The notes beneath the pieces are model-generated. The model was given only the letters and a program-made list of their open reading frames with translations, did no database searches and was not told the DNA's origin. Made by a program: the position numbers and the translations under genes. A stretch of DNA of 6,132 nucleotides from positions 1-6,132 of the forward strand of contig URFQ01000110.1 in NCBI GenBank assembly GCA_900547195.1. Reading direction: 5' to 3'. The stretch's first letter is position 1, and every line of letters starts with the position of its first letter. Shown here piece after piece: positions 5,573 through 6,132 of the stretch. The DNA is from an uncultured Butyricicoccus sp. Lineage in GTDB: Bacteria; Bacillota; Clostridia; Oscillospirales; Butyricicoccaceae.

Positions 5573-5899
5573 TCACAGTCCGATCAGGCCTTCATATTGT
5601 CCGTTTGCCACCCGTTCGGGCGAGATGGCGGCCAGCCCTTGCCAAGGCACGCCGTCGCGGGCGGCGCGCTCGGGGCGGAAGGCGAGCAGCAGCCCGGATT
5701 CCTTTCCAACCGCGCGGTACGGCAGCAGCTGAAACTGCGCCCGGTATGCGCCCGGCAGGGCCGCGAGTACGGCCGGGGCGTTGTCCGCCCGCAGGCCGGC
5801 CAGCGGCACCGCGGCTTCCAGCAGCAGTGATATCTGCAGGCAGAACGCGGACAGCTCCCGGTAGGAATAGCGGTAATACGCCTCTCCTTGCTTTGCCAT
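5573..5899 (-). CDS. spoIIGA: Chimeric ORF: F-family secretion protein N-terminus joined to C-terminal tail of SpoIIGA
   Basis: The intact 108-aa frame begins at an ATG with AGGAGG seven bases upstream. Residues 12-33 (YRELSAFCLQISLLLEAAVP) resemble the opening helix of type II secretion / pilus F-family proteins. From about residue 42 onward, FQLLPYRAVGKESGLLLAFRPE and the closing GQYEGLIGL resemble the C-terminal strand region of SpoIIGA, the membrane aspartic protease that activates pro-SigE, and the position just before sigE fits this. A full SpoIIGA is about 260-310 aa; here the membrane helices and the catalytic Asp region (DTGN-type) are missing, so it should be inactive as a protease. 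The join falls around residues 33-41 (5777-5803). It could be a genuine in-frame deletion fusion or an assembly artefact. Family assignments are by motif memory and were not searched. Confidence 0.6.
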   Translation of the reverse strand: MAKQGEAYYRYSYRELSAFCLQISLLLEAAVPLAGLRADNAPAVLAALPGAYRAQFQLLPYRAVGKESGLLLAFRPERAARDGVPWQGLAAISPERVANGQYEGLIGL

Positions 5900-5913
5900 C
5901 TCCTTGCCTCCTG

Positions 5914-6132
5914 TTAATAGCTGTATTTTGCCTTATAATTGGCGCCATTGCCAATGTACTGCATGATCTCCTGGCTTTGGCCGCTGGAGGATGCAAATGT
6001 GGGATCCATCAGTTTCCAGCTGTTCCCATCAAAATAAATAATGTTATCCACCCAGCCCTGTCCTTCCAGGTACACGTTGATCCATGCGTGATACAGGTTC
6101 CCTGTATAACCAACCACCAGCTTGGTGGGAAT
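5914..6132 (-). CDS. Transglutaminase-like domain protein, C-terminal part
   Basis: The frame is open to the right edge and gives the last 72 residues of a larger protein. The segment IPTKLVVGYTG, then YHAWINVY with the catalytic-type His, then GWVDNIIYFDGNSWKLMDPTF with the Asp, is the second half of the transglutaminase-like cysteine protease fold. The catalytic Cys would lie upstream, outside the window. Bacterial members are often secreted and act on peptide or cell-surface substrates; no signal peptide can be judged here. The stop codon is 14 bp before the chimeric ORF, so they form one transcript. Its base composition is visibly more AT-rich than sigE and the genes to its left. Confidence 0.8.
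   Translation of the reverse strand: MPTKLVVGYTGNLYHAWINVYLEGQGWVDNIIYFDGNSWKLMDPTFASSSGQSQEIMQYIGNGANYKAKYSY

Noticed and set aside
4805..5830. 341-codon plus-strand frame opposite sigE
   Set aside because: Antisense to the unmistakable SigE frame, with no ribosome site or recognisable domain; explained by GC-rich codon bias.
1..6132. CRISPR array, insertion sequence or phage genes
   Set aside because: No regularly spaced repeats, transposase, integrase or phage structural frames were seen.

Overview
The window looks like a piece of a fairly GC-rich, spore-forming Clostridia-type Firmicute, probably from the Oscillospirales/Ruminococcaceae side. This rests on the sporulation sigma factor SigE, a SpoIIGA tail, strong GGAGG ribosome sites, consensus SigA promoters and a YqeC selenium accessory protein. 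The placement comes from gene content only, since no rRNA or tRNA is present.

Left part (1-1093). A strong minus-strand promoter at 71-99 points out of the window. Positions 160-475 hold no credible protein gene but are rich in RNA signals: a plus-strand promoter, a minus-strand promoter with a short transcript ending in a terminator, a plus-strand terminator, and a perfect 14-bp inverted repeat joining 197-210 to 462-475. This is either a divergent pair of small RNAs or one long folded RNA. It leads into a 179-aa membrane protein with a zinc ribbon and a FxLYD domain (554-1093).

Middle (1094-1348). This short convergent intergenic region is packed with at least five perfect hairpins, some mutually exclusive, and a repeated TTGTCGAAAAA motif. 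It ends both the plus-strand gene and the minus-strand operon.

Minus-strand block (1349-4804). Read right to left, a consensus promoter (4776-4804) drives a histidine phosphatase and a MATE-family exporter. A second consensus promoter (2677-2705) drives an HD-domain phosphohydrolase and then, past a moderate terminator, yqeC. No molybdenum hydroxylase or other selenium gene is visible beside yqeC.

Right part (4821-6132, minus strand). The 3' end of a transglutaminase-like gene is followed by a 108-aa ORF, then sigE, then a strong terminator. The 108-aa ORF appears to be a chimera: its first ~33 residues look like the start of a type II secretion F-family protein and the rest like the C-terminal tail of SpoIIGA, the protease that activates pro-SigE. 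The membrane domain and catalytic DTG region of SpoIIGA are absent. If this is real and not an assembly join, a deletion has placed sigE behind a foreign operon and removed its activating protease. This is the most unusual observation in the window.
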